Origin: Spirochaetales bacterium
GTDB lineage: Bacteria; Spirochaetota; Spirochaetia; Treponematales; UBA12059
Length of the DNA: 5,041 bases
Direction of reading: 5' to 3'
Assembly: GCA_004525355.1 (NCBI GenBank)
Contig: SPCK01000185.1
Location: 1 to 5,041, forward strand
Below the pieces are notes generated by a model. It was not told the origin of the DNA, searched no databases, and saw only the letters and a program-made list of their open reading frames with translations. Below, in pieces: positions 4,019 through 5,041 of this stretch (position 1 is the stretch's first letter; each line of letters opens with the position of its first letter). The position numbers and the translations under genes were made by a program.

Positions 4019-5041
4019 ATGAAGATCGCTTTCGTATCGGACTGCTGGTGGCCCCGCATCAATGGCGTCACCGTCTCGATACAGACCTTCCGCGACGAGC
4101 TCGCGCGACGAGGCCACCAGACGTTGGTGCTGGCACCGACCTATCCGGGCGCCGCGCCTGATCCGGCAGACCCGCCGGTCAAGCGCTTCAGGAGCGTCAA
4201 CGCCCGCATATCCAAAGAAGACCGCTTCGTGGTACCTGATGCCTTCCCCGCCGTTTTCCAGGCCCTGGACCAATTTGCCCCCGATATCGTCCATTTCAAT
4301 ACCGAGTTCGCAATGTTCCTTGCCGGTCGGATATGGTGCCAGGTACGCGGTAAGCCCGTATTCATCACCTGCCATACCAACTGGGAATTCTACGCAAAGC
4401 ACTATGCCCCTTGGATTCCCTCGTTCTTCACTCGACGCTTCGCCCGGCGCTATATGCGCCGCGCCTACCTGAACGCGGATTACGTCCTCATCCCCAGTCC
4501 ACAAATCGGCGAGCTCCTCAACAGCTACGGGGTCCAGGGACCGTTTCACGTGCTGCCGACCGGCATTTCCAAGGCATCGTTCAGGGCCGAACCGGAGGAG
4601 CTGACAGCATACCGGAATAGCCTGAATGAACAGGCCCCCCTCCTGCGCGGCAAGCGACTGCTGCTCTTCGTAGGGCGCCTGGGGGACGAGAAGAACGTAT
4701 CCTTCCTACTGCCCGTTCTCCAGCTCGTGGTAGCGTCAGTCCCGGAAACCGCGCTCGTCCTTATCGGCGACGGCCCTTACAAGCGAATTCTGCTTGAACG
4801 GGCCGCCGCGCTGGGCCTGGCGGACCATATCCATACGCCCGGGTACATGGAACGAGCCGAGCTCCGGCTCGCGTACGGGACCGCTGACGTCTTCGTCTTC
4901 CCGTCAAAAACCGAGACCCAGGGTCTCACCACGATCGAGGCCATGATGAGCGGCACCCCCGTCGTCGCCATCGGGGAAATGGGCACCAGGGACGTCATGC
5001 AGGGCGACAACGGCGGATACATGGTAGACGAAGATCCCAAC
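4019..5041 (+). CDS. GT4-family glycosyltransferase, possibly a glycolipid synthase (3' truncated)
   Basis: The frame runs open from the ATG at 4019 to the window end (341 codons); family members are usually about 370-430 residues, so a short C-terminal part is missing. The N-terminal acceptor domain starts MKIAFVSDCWWPRINGV, the glycine-bearing loop near G16 of GT-B enzymes. It includes CHTNWEFY (118-125), whose H119 is in the position of the conserved acceptor-side histidine. The C-terminal donor domain has GRLGDEKN (219-226), with R220 and K225 as the expected nucleotide-sugar phosphate contacts. PSKTETQGLTTIEAM contains the E299-x7-E307 motif of retaining GT4 enzymes. The TEF and CHTNWEF blocks resemble diacylglycerol glucosyltransferases, which make membrane glycolipids at the cytoplasmic face, but other lipid or polysaccharide acceptors are possible. 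It has its own promoter and SD and is divergent from the RRM gene. The GT4 call is firm; the acceptor is a guess. Confidence 0.9.
   Translation, partial: MKIAFVSDCWWPRINGVTVSIQTFRDELARRGHQTLVLAPTYPGAAPDPADPPVKRFRSVNARISKEDRFVVPDAFPAVFQALDQFAPDIVHFNTEFAMFLAGRIWCQVRGKPVFITCHTNWEFYAKHYAPWIPSFFTRRFARRYMRRAYLNADYVLIPSPQIGELLNSYGVQGPFHVLPTGISKASFRAEPEELTAYRNSLNEQAPLLRGKRLLLFVGRLGDEKNVSFLLPVLQLVVASVPETALVLIGDGPYKRILLERAAALGLADHIHTPGYMERAELRLAYGTADVFVFPSKTETQGLTTIEAMMSGTPVVAIGEMGTRDVMQGDNGGYMVDEDPN

Noticed and set aside
3851..4549. 232-residue open frame on the minus strand opposite the glycosyltransferase
   Set aside because: It lies antisense to clear GT4 motifs and runs through both divergent promoters; no family features were seen.

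Overview
This GC-rich, gene-dense bacterial window carries five protein genes plus the regulatory sites between them. I see no phage, transposon, CRISPR, tRNA or rRNA signal. The gene mix is a GltD-like oxidoreductase beside a ferritin-like diiron protein, a membrane-anchored TPR protein, a single-RRM RNA-binding protein and a GT4 glycosyltransferase resembling glycolipid synthases. It suggests a diderm, perhaps anaerobic or microaerophilic, bacterium. Spirochaetota is my best guess and a deltaproteobacterial lineage the alternative. This is inference from gene content; no phylogenetic marker is present.

Layout: (1) Bases 1-1075, plus strand, hold the 3' end of a GltD-like flavoprotein oxidoreductase gene. 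One base later comes a small ferritin-like protein gene, probably translationally coupled. (2) Bases 1121-1867, plus strand, encode a lipoprotein with an NlpC/P60-like Cys-His hydrolase core. (3) Converging on it with only 3 bp between the stop codons is a minus-strand gene (1871-3253). It encodes an N-terminal membrane anchor, about seven TPRs and a C-terminal region resembling a catalytically degraded Mrr-type nuclease-fold domain. (4) Upstream of that, a minus-strand RRM gene (3405-3683) ends in a clear intrinsic terminator (3318-3350), which separates it from the TPR gene's own promoter. (5) Bases 3684-4018 are a divergent regulatory region. It carries the RRM gene's probable long leader and promoter, and the promoter of a plus-strand GT4 glycosyltransferase gene (4019 to the window end, 3' truncated).

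The main candidates for novelty are regulatory and architectural. The lipoprotein and TPR genes each have a -10-like hexamer exactly 6 nt before the ATG, a -35-like hexamer 18 bp further up and no Shine-Dalgarno, which is the geometry of leaderless mRNAs. The RRM gene has a predicted leader of about 190 nt in which a perfect 9-nt complement can sequester its Shine-Dalgarno. The TPR protein seems to join a membrane anchor, TPRs and a nuclease-like fold lacking the usual (E/Q)xK. The oxidoreductase and ferritin-like pair may form a redox or peroxide-handling unit. The other genes look independently transcribed, and I see no single pathway linking all five.
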